Shown: positions 1-8,078 of the stretch, piece by piece | How positions within the stretch are numbered: position 1 is the first letter of the stretch | How the letters are laid out: the number at the start of each line of letters is the position of its first letter | NCBI GenBank assembly: GCA_937927975.1 | Contig: CALEZT010000115.1 | Span: forward strand, 33,673-97,672 | Reading direction: 5' to 3' | Length of the DNA: 64,000 nucleotides | Source of the DNA: an uncultured Phycisphaerales bacterium | GTDB lineage: Bacteria; Planctomycetota; Phycisphaerae; Sedimentisphaerales; Anaerobacaceae | The notes under the pieces: generated by a model | What the model was told of the DNA's origin: nothing | The model's input: the letters and a program-made list of their open reading frames with translations, nothing else | The model's database searches: none | Made by a program: the position numbers and the translations under genes

Positions 1-1257
1 CTCGGCACTACCTACTTCTGGAGAGTCGATGAGATCGGCCAGGACGGCGTCTATTCCGGCGACGTCTGGAGTTTCTCCACGATGCCGTATGCGACCGTGG
101 ACGACTTCGAGAACTATAACGACGCGGAGAACGCCGGCACGCGCATCTACGAGACCTGGATCGACGGTTTTGGAACCACGACCAACGGCTCGCAGGTCGG
201 CAACCTCCAAGCTCCCTTTGCCGAAAAGACCGTCATTCACGGAGGCCGCCAGTCGATGCCGCTGTTCTATGACAATTCCGGCGGCAAGACGTCGGAAGCG
301 ACCCGGACATTCGAGGCCACGCAGGATTGGACCGCCAGCGGGGTCAAGAGTCTGTCGCTGTGGTTCTACGGCGGCGCCGACAACGCGGGGCAATTGTACC
401 TGAAGATCAACAACGCCAAGGTGATGTACAATGGCGGTGCGGCGGACATCAAACGACCGCAATGGCAGCCGTGGAACGTCGACGTGACGACGGTCAGCGG
501 AGCGAACAAGGTTGCCAAACTGACGATCGGGATCGAGGGCGCGGGCGCGACGGGCACCATCTACATCGACGATATCCGCCTGTACCCGAAGACGCCGGCC
601 ATGCAGATCCCTGTGGAACCCGCCAGGACGGGTCTGCTGGCCGAATATCTGTTCGATAATGGGGCCAACGACACCTCCGGCAACGGCCACCACGGCACGT
701 TCCTGGGCGACGCCCGGGTCGCCGACAGCCGGTTGGTCCTGGACGGTACGGACGACGCCGTCTTCATCCCCCGGCTCGGGGGCGCCGCCGCGACCCACGC
801 GCAGTGCACCTACTCGATGTGGATGTACTCGCTCACGAAACCGGACGTCTCCGGGATCATCGGGGGCATCAACTACGACAACTGGGCCGAGGGCGGCGGC
901 ATTCACTGCAAGCTCTACAACGGCCGGGCCAACGTGGGCATCTCCGGCGTACCCGGCGGCGATCTCAACGGCACCACCATCGTCAATGCCGAAGAGTGGA
1001 TCCACCTGGGCCTGACCGTCACGGACACCACGGTCACCCTCTACCTCAACGGCCAAGTGGAGGCCTCGCGGACCTACACCACCCCCTTGCAGATGATCCT
1101 CGGTCGCGGATGCATCGGGGCCTATCGCAACAACAACGATATCCAGCGGGAGCTCAAAGGCCAGATGGACGACGTGCGGATCTACAACCGTGCGGTGTCG
1201 CTGGAAGAGATGCTGTGGCTGGCCGGCCGCCGCGATCCGGCGCACAAGCCGTTCTGA
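1..1257 (+). CDS. LamG-domain surface/secreted protein, 5' end missing
   Basis: The frame is open from base 1, so the gene begins outside the window. The visible 418 residues open with the end of a fibronectin-III-like module (TTYFWRVDE...VWSFST). Next comes a beta-sandwich module starting DDFENY and containing HGGRQSMP. Last is a LamG/concanavalin-like domain from roughly residue 205 to 400, ending with the typical DDVRIYNRA motif. The same FN3 to DDFESY module order recurs in the proteins at 50401 and 55345, so this is a family of modular exported proteins. Proteins of this build are normally extracellular carbohydrate- or matrix-binding. No catalytic domain is visible in the part present. 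A strong hairpin terminator follows the stop. Confidence 0.8.
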   Translation, partial: LGTTYFWRVDEIGQDGVYSGDVWSFSTMPYATVDDFENYNDAENAGTRIYETWIDGFGTTTNGSQVGNLQAPFAEKTVIHGGRQSMPLFYDNSGGKTSEATRTFEATQDWTASGVKSLSLWFYGGADNAGQLYLKINNAKVMYNGGAADIKRPQWQPWNVDVTTVSGANKVAKLTIGIEGAGATGTIYIDDIRLYPKTPAMQIPVEPARTGLLAEYLFDNGANDTSGNGHHGTFLGDARVADSRLVLDGTDDAVFIPRLGGAAATHAQCTYSMWMYSLTKPDVSGIIGGINYDNWAEGGGIHCKLYNGRANVGISGVPGGDLNGTTIVNAEEWIHLGLTVTDTTVTLYLNGQVEASRTYTTPLQMILGRGCIGAYRNNNDIQRELKGQMDDVRIYNRAVSLEEMLWLAGRRDPAHKPF

Positions 1258-1292
1258 TCCGGCCCCGTGATTCGATCCTGGCAGCGAGTCAG

Positions 1293-1321
1293 AAGGCTGT
1301 GGGCCTTTCCCACAGCCTTTT
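1293..1321 (+). terminator. Rho-independent terminator
   Basis: A perfect 11 bp stem (AAGGCTGTGGG, 1293-1303, with its complement at 1309-1319) encloses a CCTTT loop and runs into TTTT. It lies 36 bases after the stop of the LamG protein, so that transcript ends here. Confidence 0.8.
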
Positions 1322-1350
1322 ATCTGCTCCATGTTTTGCGACAGTGGTCG

Positions 1351-1379
1351 TTGGCTTGCCGTTCGATGGGGTATAAAAT
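1351..1379 (+). promoter_or_regulatory. Candidate sigma70-type promoter
   Basis: TTGGCT (1351-1356), a 17-base spacer and TAAAAT (1374-1379) lie between a terminator and the glycosidase start at 1523. The match is 4/6 and 5/6 to the bacterial consensus. This is a sequence match only. Confidence 0.35.
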
Positions 1380-1522
1380 TCATCGCATGAGGGCGAATCG
1401 GTTCGCACCCTCTGGGCCGACCCTTGTGCCAGAACGCCAGATCGGACTGATAATCGCGGAGTCACGCGGATGACAGTATGGCTGAAGCAGGCGAAGCCTT
1501 GATACTTGAAAGGGATCATCCC

Positions 1523-2647
1523 ATGAGAATGGTCACGTTGAAACATTGGATCGGCGGTTTGTTCGTCCTCGCGGGAACGACGTTGCCCGCGGCTGGCGTT
1601 GCGCCGGCCCAGCGACACACCGAGGTCAGCATTCAAGGGCAGGGTTTTTTCATCAACGGCCGTCCCACCTACCAGGGCCGTTCGTATCAAGGGATGAAGA
1701 TCGAGGGGCTGCTGATGAACGCGCGGCTGGTGCAGGCCACCTTCGACGACCTCAACCCCGAGACGCGAGCCCGCTGGGCGTATCCCGACGGCCCGTGGGA
1801 CCCTGAGCGCAACACCCGCGAATTCCTCGACGCCATGCCGGTGTGGCGTGAGCACGGACTGCTGGCCTTCACCCTCAACCTCCAGGGCGGCAGTCCCGAG
1901 GGTTACAGCGCTGCCCAGCCCTGGCACAACTCCGCCTTCACCCGCGACGGCGACCTGCGGCCCGACTTCATGGCGCGGCTGGAGCGAGTCCTCAACCGCG
2001 CCGACGAACTCGGCATGGTGGTCATCCTCGGCCTCTTCTATTTCGGACAGGACGAACGCCTGGCCGACGAAGCCGCCGTGGTGCGCGGCGTGGACCACGC
2101 CGTGGACTGGGTTCTCGAACGCGGCTACCGAAATGTGCTGATCGAGGTGAACAACGAATGCAATGTGCGCTACGACCACGCCATCCTCCGTCCGGATCGG
2201 GTCCATGAACTGATCGAGCGAGTGAAGTCCCGCCAGCGCGACGGCCGCCGGCTGCTCGTGAGTACAAGCTACGGCGGCGGAACCGTCCCGCATGAGAATG
2301 TCGTGCGCTGCGCCGACTTCCTGCTGCTGCACGGCAACGGCGTGCATGAGCCGGCACGCATCCGCAAAATGGTGGACGACTGCCGCGCGATGCCGGCCTA
2401 TCGCAGCCAGCCGATTCTCTTCAACGAGGATGACCACTTCAACTTCGATCAGCCGGACAATAACATGCTCGCCGCCGTAAGCCGCTACGCGAGTTGGGGC
2501 TACTTCGACTTCCGCATGAAGGGCGAGGGATTCGACGAAGGTTACCAAAGCGTACCGGTGAACTGGGGCATCAGCTCGGTGCGCAAACGCGGGTTCTTTG
2601 ACCTGCTCCGCCGCATGACGACGGGAGCCGGCGAGAACCAGCCATGA
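1523..2647 (+). CDS. Secreted TIM-barrel glycoside hydrolase (cellulase-like)
   Basis: I chose the ATG at 1523 because it has AAAGGG nine bases upstream and starts a clear signal peptide (about residues 1-30); the open frame extends 15 codons further up. The 374-residue product looks like a clan GH-A barrel. IEVNNEC puts an Asn-Glu pair at E212, the usual acid/base position at the end of strand 4. FNEDDH puts E302 where the nucleophile would sit. Trp- and Asp-rich loops fit a sugar cleft. Family assignment (GH5-like or an unclassified relative) is not secure and the substrate is unknown. The stop overlaps the next small ORF by ATGA and the big apiosidase-like fusion lies just downstream, suggesting one transcript. 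Confidence 0.7.
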   Translation: MRMVTLKHWIGGLFVLAGTTLPAAGVAPAQRHTEVSIQGQGFFINGRPTYQGRSYQGMKIEGLLMNARLVQATFDDLNPETRARWAYPDGPWDPERNTREFLDAMPVWREHGLLAFTLNLQGGSPEGYSAAQPWHNSAFTRDGDLRPDFMARLERVLNRADELGMVVILGLFYFGQDERLADEAAVVRGVDHAVDWVLERGYRNVLIEVNNECNVRYDHAILRPDRVHELIERVKSRQRDGRRLLVSTSYGGGTVPHENVVRCADFLLLHGNGVHEPARIRKMVDDCRAMPAYRSQPILFNEDDHFNFDQPDNNMLAAVSRYASWGYFDFRMKGEGFDEGYQSVPVNWGISSVRKRGFFDLLRRMTTGAGENQP

Positions 2648-2814
2648 ACCGCATTCACGTAGTGTCGTTCGTGGCGTTTGTGAGTTGCACTATCCTTGTC
2701 GGGCAAGCGCGCCGTGGCGAACACCGCGTCGGGTTACGGCTGATCCCCCGTTTTGTTTGGGCCAATCGGGGCGTCACGGAAATGACTGTCTGGATGGCCC
2801 GCGATACCGAATAA
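2644..2814 (+). CDS. Small ORF with signal-like N-terminus, 56 aa
   Basis: Start ATG overlaps the previous stop as ATGA, and the stop TAA is followed by GGAG and the next gene's ATG 10 bases later. The first 20 residues are hydrophobic and resemble a signal peptide; the rest shows no domain. Two explanations fit: a real coupled small exported peptide, or the stump of a larger secreted enzyme deleted between its two neighbours. The wedged position and coupled start favour translation; the lack of any recognisable fold favours decay. Confidence 0.35.
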   Translation: MNRIHVVSFVAFVSCTILVGQARRGEHRVGLRLIPRFVWANRGVTEMTVWMARDTE

Positions 2815-2824
2815 GGAGAACACG

Positions 2825-5800
2825 ATGACGCACAAGAACAAATCAAGATATGTTGTACTTTCTGTGCTGATTGCCCTGCTGACGCCTGCTGCATGGGCGC
2901 AGACGACCGCCGACCGGGTGGCACGTTGGGATGTCTACGAGGTTGCGCTGAAAGGACCGCAGGCGGGCAATCCGTTCGTGGACGTGCAACTCAGCGCGGA
3001 GTTCAAGCGTGCCGATCGGCTGGTGAAGGCGCCCGGCTTCTATGACGGGCAAGGCACATACCGCATCCGTTTCATGCCCGACGCCGAGGGCCAGTGGACC
3101 TACGTTACCAGGAGCAACTGCAAGGAACTGGACGGCAAGACTGGCATGTTCACCTGCATCGCGGCTGGTCCGGGCAATCATGGGCCGGTGCAGGTCTTCC
3201 AGACGTTCTATCTGCGTTACGCCGACGGCACGCCGTATCACCAGTTCGGCACGACCTGCTATGCTTGGGTGCATCAAACGCGTGAGTTGCAGGCACAGAC
3301 TCTCCAGACGCTGGCCGCTTCGCCGTTCAACAAGATCCGGTTCTGCGTTTTTCCCAAGGCGTATGCGTACAATCAGAATGAGCCGGAGTTCTTTGCGTTC
3401 AAGAAAGGTGCGGACGGCAAATTCGACTTCAGCCAACCCGACCCGGCATTCTGGCGTCATTTCGAGCAGCGTATCCTGGACCTGCAGCGGCTCGGCATCG
3501 AGGCGGACATCATCATCTGGCACCCTTACGATCGTTGGGGTTTCGCGGACATGAGCGATGAACAGGACGACCGATATCTACGCTACTGTATCGCGCGGCT
3601 CTCGGCGTACCGCAATGTCTGGTGGTCGCTGGCCAACGAGTATGATTTCATGACCAACAGGCCCCAGGGCCACCGCGGCAACAAGCAATGGGAGGACTGG
3701 GACCGTTTCTTCTCGATTCTCCAGAAGGAGGACCCGCACCAGCGGCTGCGAGGGATTCACAACGGGAGCAAATGGTATGATCACACGAAAGACTGGGTCA
3801 CGCACGCCAGCCTCCAGACTTCCGACATGGACGGCGGCGTGCGCTTCCGCATCCAGTACCGCAAACCGGTCATCTATGACGAATGCAAGTACGAGGGCAA
3901 CATACCGCAGGGCTGGGGCAACCTGACCGCGCGGGACATGGCCCAGCGATTCTGGCTGGGCACCTTAAGCGGCTGCTATGTCGGTCACGGCGAAACCTAC
4001 AAGCATCCGCAGGACATTCTCTGGTGGGCCAAGGGCGGCGTGCTGCACGGCCAGAGCCCCCAACGCATTCAGTGGCTCAAGGACCTCATGACGCAGGCCC
4101 CTGCGTTTCACGAACTCCAACCGCTCGGCGATGGCAAGGGGACCTTCGTGCTCGCGAAGGAAGGCGAGTACTACGTGGTCTACTGCCTGGACCAGCGGTC
4201 GCAAAGGGTCCGTCTCGCAGGTTCGCGCCCCTACAAAGTGGATCTCATCGATCCGTGGGAAATGACAGTATCCCCCCTTGGCACAGCTTCGCCCGGCGAA
4301 TACACCTTTTCTGCGCCGAAGGCGGATCAGGTCTATCGGTTCACCCCCTACCAGGCCGGCGAAGCACTGCGGCCCGAAGCGAGAATTATTGCTTCTGTGA
4401 CCGAAGGGCTGCCGCCTCTGAAGGTGCAGTTCGCCAGCGCTGCGGAAGGACGGGTGACGTGGGATTTCGGCGATGGCACAACGAGCCAGGATTCCAAGCC
4501 CACGCACGTTTTCGAGAAACCCGGCCTCTACTCGGTGAGACTGACCGTCACGGACGCGCAGGGCAGCAGTGCGGAGGCCTTCCAATCCATCGCCGTGGAC
4601 CGGGACGTCACCGAGCCCGTTCTACGCGTCGGCATGCCTGAGGGGAAGGAGACGCCCGGAGTGAAGTTGCACGGCACAGCCCGGCGGGCCGACCACGGTT
4701 CTTTTCACCTGCCCGAAGGGGCGCCTTGGGGCTGGGTGCAAGTGGGCGATGGTATGATCGAGGGGCTGCGCGGCCTGCGTTCCTTCACCATAATGGGATG
4801 GCTGAAGCCCGAAAGCCTGCAGGTCGGCAGCGGAGGCAATCGAATCCTGTTTTGCCTCAAGCAGAGTCGCTCCGGCATCGATCTCGTTTGCCAAAGCGAC
4901 GGCCGTCTGCGTCTGGCTGTGAATGAATGGCCGGATTCGGTCCGCAACGACAGTTCACCCGGCAAGCTGCAGCCAGGCAAATGGACTTGCTTTGCGGTGA
5001 CCTACGATGCGACAGCGTCCGGCGACAACGTGAGCTGGTATTTCAGCGTGCCTTCAGACACACCCGGACAACCGGTGGTCGCGCTGGACCGCAAGACGGC
5101 TTACCACGCCGGCCCGGTAGACAACGACATCGGTCCGTTGGCGATCGGCAATTTCAACAAGACCATGCACGGTTACGGCCTGGACCGCCAGTTCCGCGGC
5201 GAGATTGGCGCCGTGCAGGTGTTCGGCAGTCGTGTGAGCGGGCGGGGAGCCCTGAAAGTCGATGAGATCAACTCACGGCTTCGGTCGCTGGAGTCAAGCG
5301 CAAACGCCACAGGACCAGAAGCAAACGCCATAAGGGCGAATGCAGGCGCCTTCAGGCCACGTGTGATTGTCTCGACGGACTTTCCCCCCACGAATGTCGT
5401 CATGAGGGATGCCCCGGCCGATCAATGCAGCGACCCGGATGATATGCAGTCCATGGTCCGCTTCCTGCTGTACGCCAATGAGTTCGACATCGAGGGATTG
5501 ATTGCTTCGTCGGGCACCTTTGCCAACATCGCCAGGAAGCAGAACATGCTGGATGTGATAGACCTCTACGACCAGGTGGATGAGAATCTGAGAAAGCATG
5601 ACCCCCGGTATCCCACCGCGGACTCCTTGCGTTCGGTCACCTTCCAGGGTCTCACTGGCACGTATGGCAAGTCGATCAGCAATAACATGGGCGCCGGCAA
5701 AGACAGCGAGGCCTCGAACGCGATCATCCGCATCGTTGACAAGCCCGATCCGCGGCCGGTGTGGTTTTGTGTCTGGGGCGATTCCAGCAATATCGCGCAA

Positions 5801-6298
5801 GCTATCTGGAAGGTGCAGAACACGCGCAGCGCTGCCGAGTTGCAGACCTTCCTGAGCAAGATGCGCATCCATCAAATCGCGCACCAGGACGACACGATTG
5901 ATTGGCTGCTCGAGAAGTTCCCTGATTTGTTCATCATCTACTCGAAGACGACGTACCAGGGTATGTTCGGCGGCTCGGATCCGATTTCGGACCTCGCGTG
6001 GGTCAACACCAACATTCGCCAAGATCACGGACCGTTGGGCGCTGTGTATCCGCCGGCGGGAATGGGGTGCTCGGGGGTCTGTGAGGGGGATTCGCCTTCG
6101 TTCCTGCATCTGGTCAGCGCGGTGCGGGGGTTGAACAACCCCGAAGATCCCACCCAGGAAAGCTGGGGTGGACAATTCACACGCGTGGGCACGACCAATC
6201 ACTACGTTGATGGCCCCGGTCGTTCGAGCATCTCCAAGTGGCGCACGCAATACCAGGCGGAGTTCGCCCTTCGCGCAGACTGGATGACAGCCCGGTGA
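2825..6298 (+). CDS. Multidomain secreted glycosidase: DUF5060, apiosidase-like barrel, PKD, LamG, Sde182-type domain
   Basis: A 1157-residue exported protein (signal peptide 1-26, cut near WAQ). Domains in order: DUF5060-like beta-domain (about 30-115); apiosidase-like (DUF4038) TIM barrel (about 120-420) with LANEYD giving E272 and VIYDECK giving E353 as likely acid/base and nucleophile; a small beta-domain (about 430-515, DUF5605-like); PKD (about 519-595, with WDFGDGT); LamG (about 637-820); and a Sde182/DUF1593 nucleoside-hydrolase-like domain (about 843-1110) starting VIVSTDFPP with the acidic CSDPDD cluster. The C-terminal beta-domain usual in Sde182 proteins seems absent. The DUF5060/DUF4038 half belongs to families that include GH140 apiosidase, but specificity is inferred. 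Two catalytic-type domains in one chain is unusual. It sits immediately before the sugar import operon. Confidence 0.8.
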   Translation: MTHKNKSRYVVLSVLIALLTPAAWAQTTADRVARWDVYEVALKGPQAGNPFVDVQLSAEFKRADRLVKAPGFYDGQGTYRIRFMPDAEGQWTYVTRSNCKELDGKTGMFTCIAAGPGNHGPVQVFQTFYLRYADGTPYHQFGTTCYAWVHQTRELQAQTLQTLAASPFNKIRFCVFPKAYAYNQNEPEFFAFKKGADGKFDFSQPDPAFWRHFEQRILDLQRLGIEADIIIWHPYDRWGFADMSDEQDDRYLRYCIARLSAYRNVWWSLANEYDFMTNRPQGHRGNKQWEDWDRFFSILQKEDPHQRLRGIHNGSKWYDHTKDWVTHASLQTSDMDGGVRFRIQYRKPVIYDECKYEGNIPQGWGNLTARDMAQRFWLGTLSGCYVGHGETYKHPQDILWWAKGGVLHGQSPQRIQWLKDLMTQAPAFHELQPLGDGKGTFVLAKEGEYYVVYCLDQRSQRVRLAGSRPYKVDLIDPWEMTVSPLGTASPGEYTFSAPKADQVYRFTPYQAGEALRPEARIIASVTEGLPPLKVQFASAAEGRVTWDFGDGTTSQDSKPTHVFEKPGLYSVRLTVTDAQGSSAEAFQSIAVDRDVTEPVLRVGMPEGKETPGVKLHGTARRADHGSFHLPEGAPWGWVQVGDGMIEGLRGLRSFTIMGWLKPESLQVGSGGNRILFCLKQSRSGIDLVCQSDGRLRLAVNEWPDSVRNDSSPGKLQPGKWTCFAVTYDATASGDNVSWYFSVPSDTPGQPVVALDRKTAYHAGPVDNDIGPLAIGNFNKTMHGYGLDRQFRGEIGAVQVFGSRVSGRGALKVDEINSRLRSLESSANATGPEANAIRANAGAFRPRVIVSTDFPPTNVVMRDAPADQCSDPDDMQSMVRFLLYANEFDIEGLIASSGTFANIARKQNMLDVIDLYDQVDENLRKHDPRYPTADSLRSVTFQGLTGTYGKSISNNMGAGKDSEASNAIIRIVDKPDPRPVWFCVWGDSSNIAQAIWKVQNTRSAAELQTFLSKMRIHQIAHQDDTIDWLLEKFPDLFIIYSKTTYQGMFGGSDPISDLAWVNTNIRQDHGPLGAVYPPAGMGCSGVCEGDSPSFLHLVSAVRGLNNPEDPTQESWGGQFTRVGTTNHYVDGPGRSSISKWRTQYQAEFALRADWMTAR

Positions 6299-6320
6299 TT
6301 CGCTATTGATTATTGATGAT

Positions 6321-6348
6321 GGATGATTGAAGATGGATGATTGAAGAT
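6321..6348 (+). repeat. Tandem 14-bp direct repeat
   Basis: GGATGATTGAAGAT occurs twice in a row, preceded by a partial copy (ATTGATGAT). It fills the gap between the fusion glycosidase and the transporter operon. A related stretch, GGATGATTGATGATGA, lies at the RbsA/RbsC junction near 9636. No function is evident. Confidence 0.7.
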
Positions 6349-6397
6349 GGAGCCTGCATTCATTGGTTGTCTTCGGCCTTTGCATAAGGAGTCAGGA

Positions 6398-7366
6398 ATG
6401 GCAAAGAAGTGGTTCGCGTGGGTCGTGGTGTTTTCGCTGATCGCGACTGTGATTGTCGGCTGCGGCCGTCGGGAACAGCCGATGCAGGGACAGAGGAAGA
6501 TTGCCGTAGTCATCTCGACGCTGAACAATCCGTGGTTCGTGGTGCTCAAGGATGCCGCCAAAGCCCGCGCTGAAGAGTTGGGCTACAAGGCCGATGTGTT
6601 CGACAGCCAGAACTCGCCGGCCACGGAAGCGGGTCATTTCGACACAATCATCGACGGCAAGTACGCGGCGATCCTGTTCAACCCGACGGATGCGGAAGGG
6701 TCTATCGCCAGCGTCAGGCGGGCCAAGGACGCCGGCATCCCGACGTTCTGTATGGACCGCGAGATCTCCGCCAATGATGTCGCGGTCAGCCAGATCCTCT
6801 CGGACAATTTCTCGGGCTGCGTGGCGTTGGGCGAGTACTTCGTGCGCCGACTCGGGGAGAAGGGCACCTATGTCGAGCTGCTCGGCCTGCTCGGCGACAA
6901 CAACACCAAGAACCGCTCGGACGGCTTCCACAGCGTGGTGGACAACTATACGGGCTTGAAGATGCTCGCCCAGCAACCCGCGGATTTCGATCGTACCAAG
7001 GCCATGGAAGTGATGGAGTCGCTGCTTCAAGCCCATCCCGACATCAACGCCGTTTTCTGCGGCAACGACGCCATGGCGATGGGCGCGCATCGGGCGCTCA
7101 TCGCCGCGGGCAAAGACAAGCAGGTGATGGTCTTCGGCTTCGACGGGGCCAAGGACGTCATCGACGAGATCCGAGCCGGTCGGATCGTTGCCACCGGGAT
7201 GCAGTTCCCCAAGACCATGGCCAAAATGGCGGCCGAGTTCGCTGATCAATATCTCAAAGGCAAGAGGGACTTTCCCCAGAAGGTCCCGGTGGCGGTCGAA
7301 CTCGTGAATGCGGAGAACATCGACAAGTTCACGGCCTACGGCCGCAACCAAGAGCCTGGGAAGTGA
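6398..7366 (+). CDS. Sugar ABC transporter substrate-binding lipoprotein (RbsB-like)
   Basis: The ATG at 6398 has AAGGAG six bases upstream; the open frame extends further up but lacks signals. The 322-residue product begins with a lipoprotein signal (VIVGCG lipobox, Cys near residue 23). It is then a periplasmic-binding protein of the type I pentose/hexose family: ISTLNNPWF at the start of lobe one, MDREIS and [12 protein letters not shown] in the hinge and ligand region, [10 protein letters not shown] and [10 protein letters not shown] in lobe two. It binds a sugar outside the membrane and hands it to the RbsA/RbsC subunits encoded downstream. The ligand cannot be read from the sequence; ribose, xylitol-like polyols and apiose all bind proteins of this group. 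Confidence 0.9.
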   Translation: MAKKWFAWVVVFSLIATVIVGCGRREQPMQGQRKIAVVISTLNNPWFVVLKDAAKARAEELGYKADVFDSQNSPATEAGHFDTIIDGKYAAILFNPTDAEGSIASVRRAKDAGIPTFCMDREISANDVAVSQILSDNFSGCVALGEYFVRRLGEKGTYVELLGLLGDNNTKNRSDGFHSVVDNYTGLKMLAQQPADFDRTKAMEVMESLLQAHPDINAVFCGNDAMAMGAHRALIAAGKDKQVMVFGFDGAKDVIDEIRAGRIVATGMQFPKTMAKMAAEFADQYLKGKRDFPQKVPVAVELVNAENIDKFTAYGRNQEPGK

Positions 7367-7373
7367 CGGCCGG

Positions 7374-8057
7374 ATGAGACGGAAACACCTTCTTTGCGTC
7401 ATCGGGTTCGCGGCTCTGGCTCTTGTGCTGGGCAATTCGCTTGAGTTTCGCCGCTTGGACGACAAGCGTGCCGAAGAGCGGGCTTCGCGGTTCAGTCCGA
7501 CCGAGTACGCGCGGGATTTCTGGGACAATCGACTGCCGGCCGCGCTGGACCACCCGTTGTCCGCCGGGGAACTGATCCGGCTGTTCAATACGGACATGAA
7601 GGCCGCGATCGCCCAGGGACGGACCCTGGGTCACAGCCGGGTCCATGCCTACCTGCTGCAGGGCAGCGGGCGGGTGACGGCGGTCCGGAAGGATGGGCTG
7701 CTGGTGAGCGTGCTGCCGGAGGACCCCGGGCCGGAAGTACTCCTTTGCACCGACAGCTACATCGCGGGAAACGCCGTCCGGGATGCGTCCGGCCTTGTCG
7801 ATGTCAGCGCCTTCTCCGACACGATGAAGTTCAACCGGATCAGCGCCGAGATCAATCGGATCGTCGTGCAGGAGGTGATCGCGCCGTTTCTGAAACAGAC
7901 CCCGCAGGCGGGGATGAACGTACGTTTCATCGGCGCGGCCGAAGTGGCCGAGGACGCGACGGAAAGAACTCCTTTCGGCGGTCGCCAGCAGCATGACGGA
8001 TCGGAAGATTCCTGGCGCCTCCTGAGGGTCGTGCCCATTCGGTTGGAGGTGGAGTAA
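7374..8057 (+). CDS. DUF2291 family exported protein of sugar ABC operons
   Basis: A 227-residue protein beginning 8 bases after the binding-protein stop. It has an N-terminal hydrophobic anchor or signal (about residues 5-22), then a soluble domain with the VHAYLLQGSGRVTAV and FNRISAEINR stretches that place it in the DUF2291 group. Members are found next to RbsABC-type importers, which is exactly the arrangement here. The role is not known; an accessory periplasmic protein of the transporter is the simplest reading. ATG 7374 was chosen over an earlier in-frame ATG (7308) that would overlap the upstream gene by 59 bases. Confidence 0.7.
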   Translation: MRRKHLLCVIGFAALALVLGNSLEFRRLDDKRAEERASRFSPTEYARDFWDNRLPAALDHPLSAGELIRLFNTDMKAAIAQGRTLGHSRVHAYLLQGSGRVTAVRKDGLLVSVLPEDPGPEVLLCTDSYIAGNAVRDASGLVDVSAFSDTMKFNRISAEINRIVVQEVIAPFLKQTPQAGMNVRFIGAAEVAEDATERTPFGGRQQHDGSEDSWRLLRVVPIRLEVE

Positions 8058-8078
8058 TCTCTCCGCAGAACACCCCGT

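Noticed and set aside
1267..1473. 68-codon ORF after the first LamG gene
   Set aside because: It spans a perfect terminator hairpin and a promoter-like sequence, has no Shine-Dalgarno and no recognisable domain.
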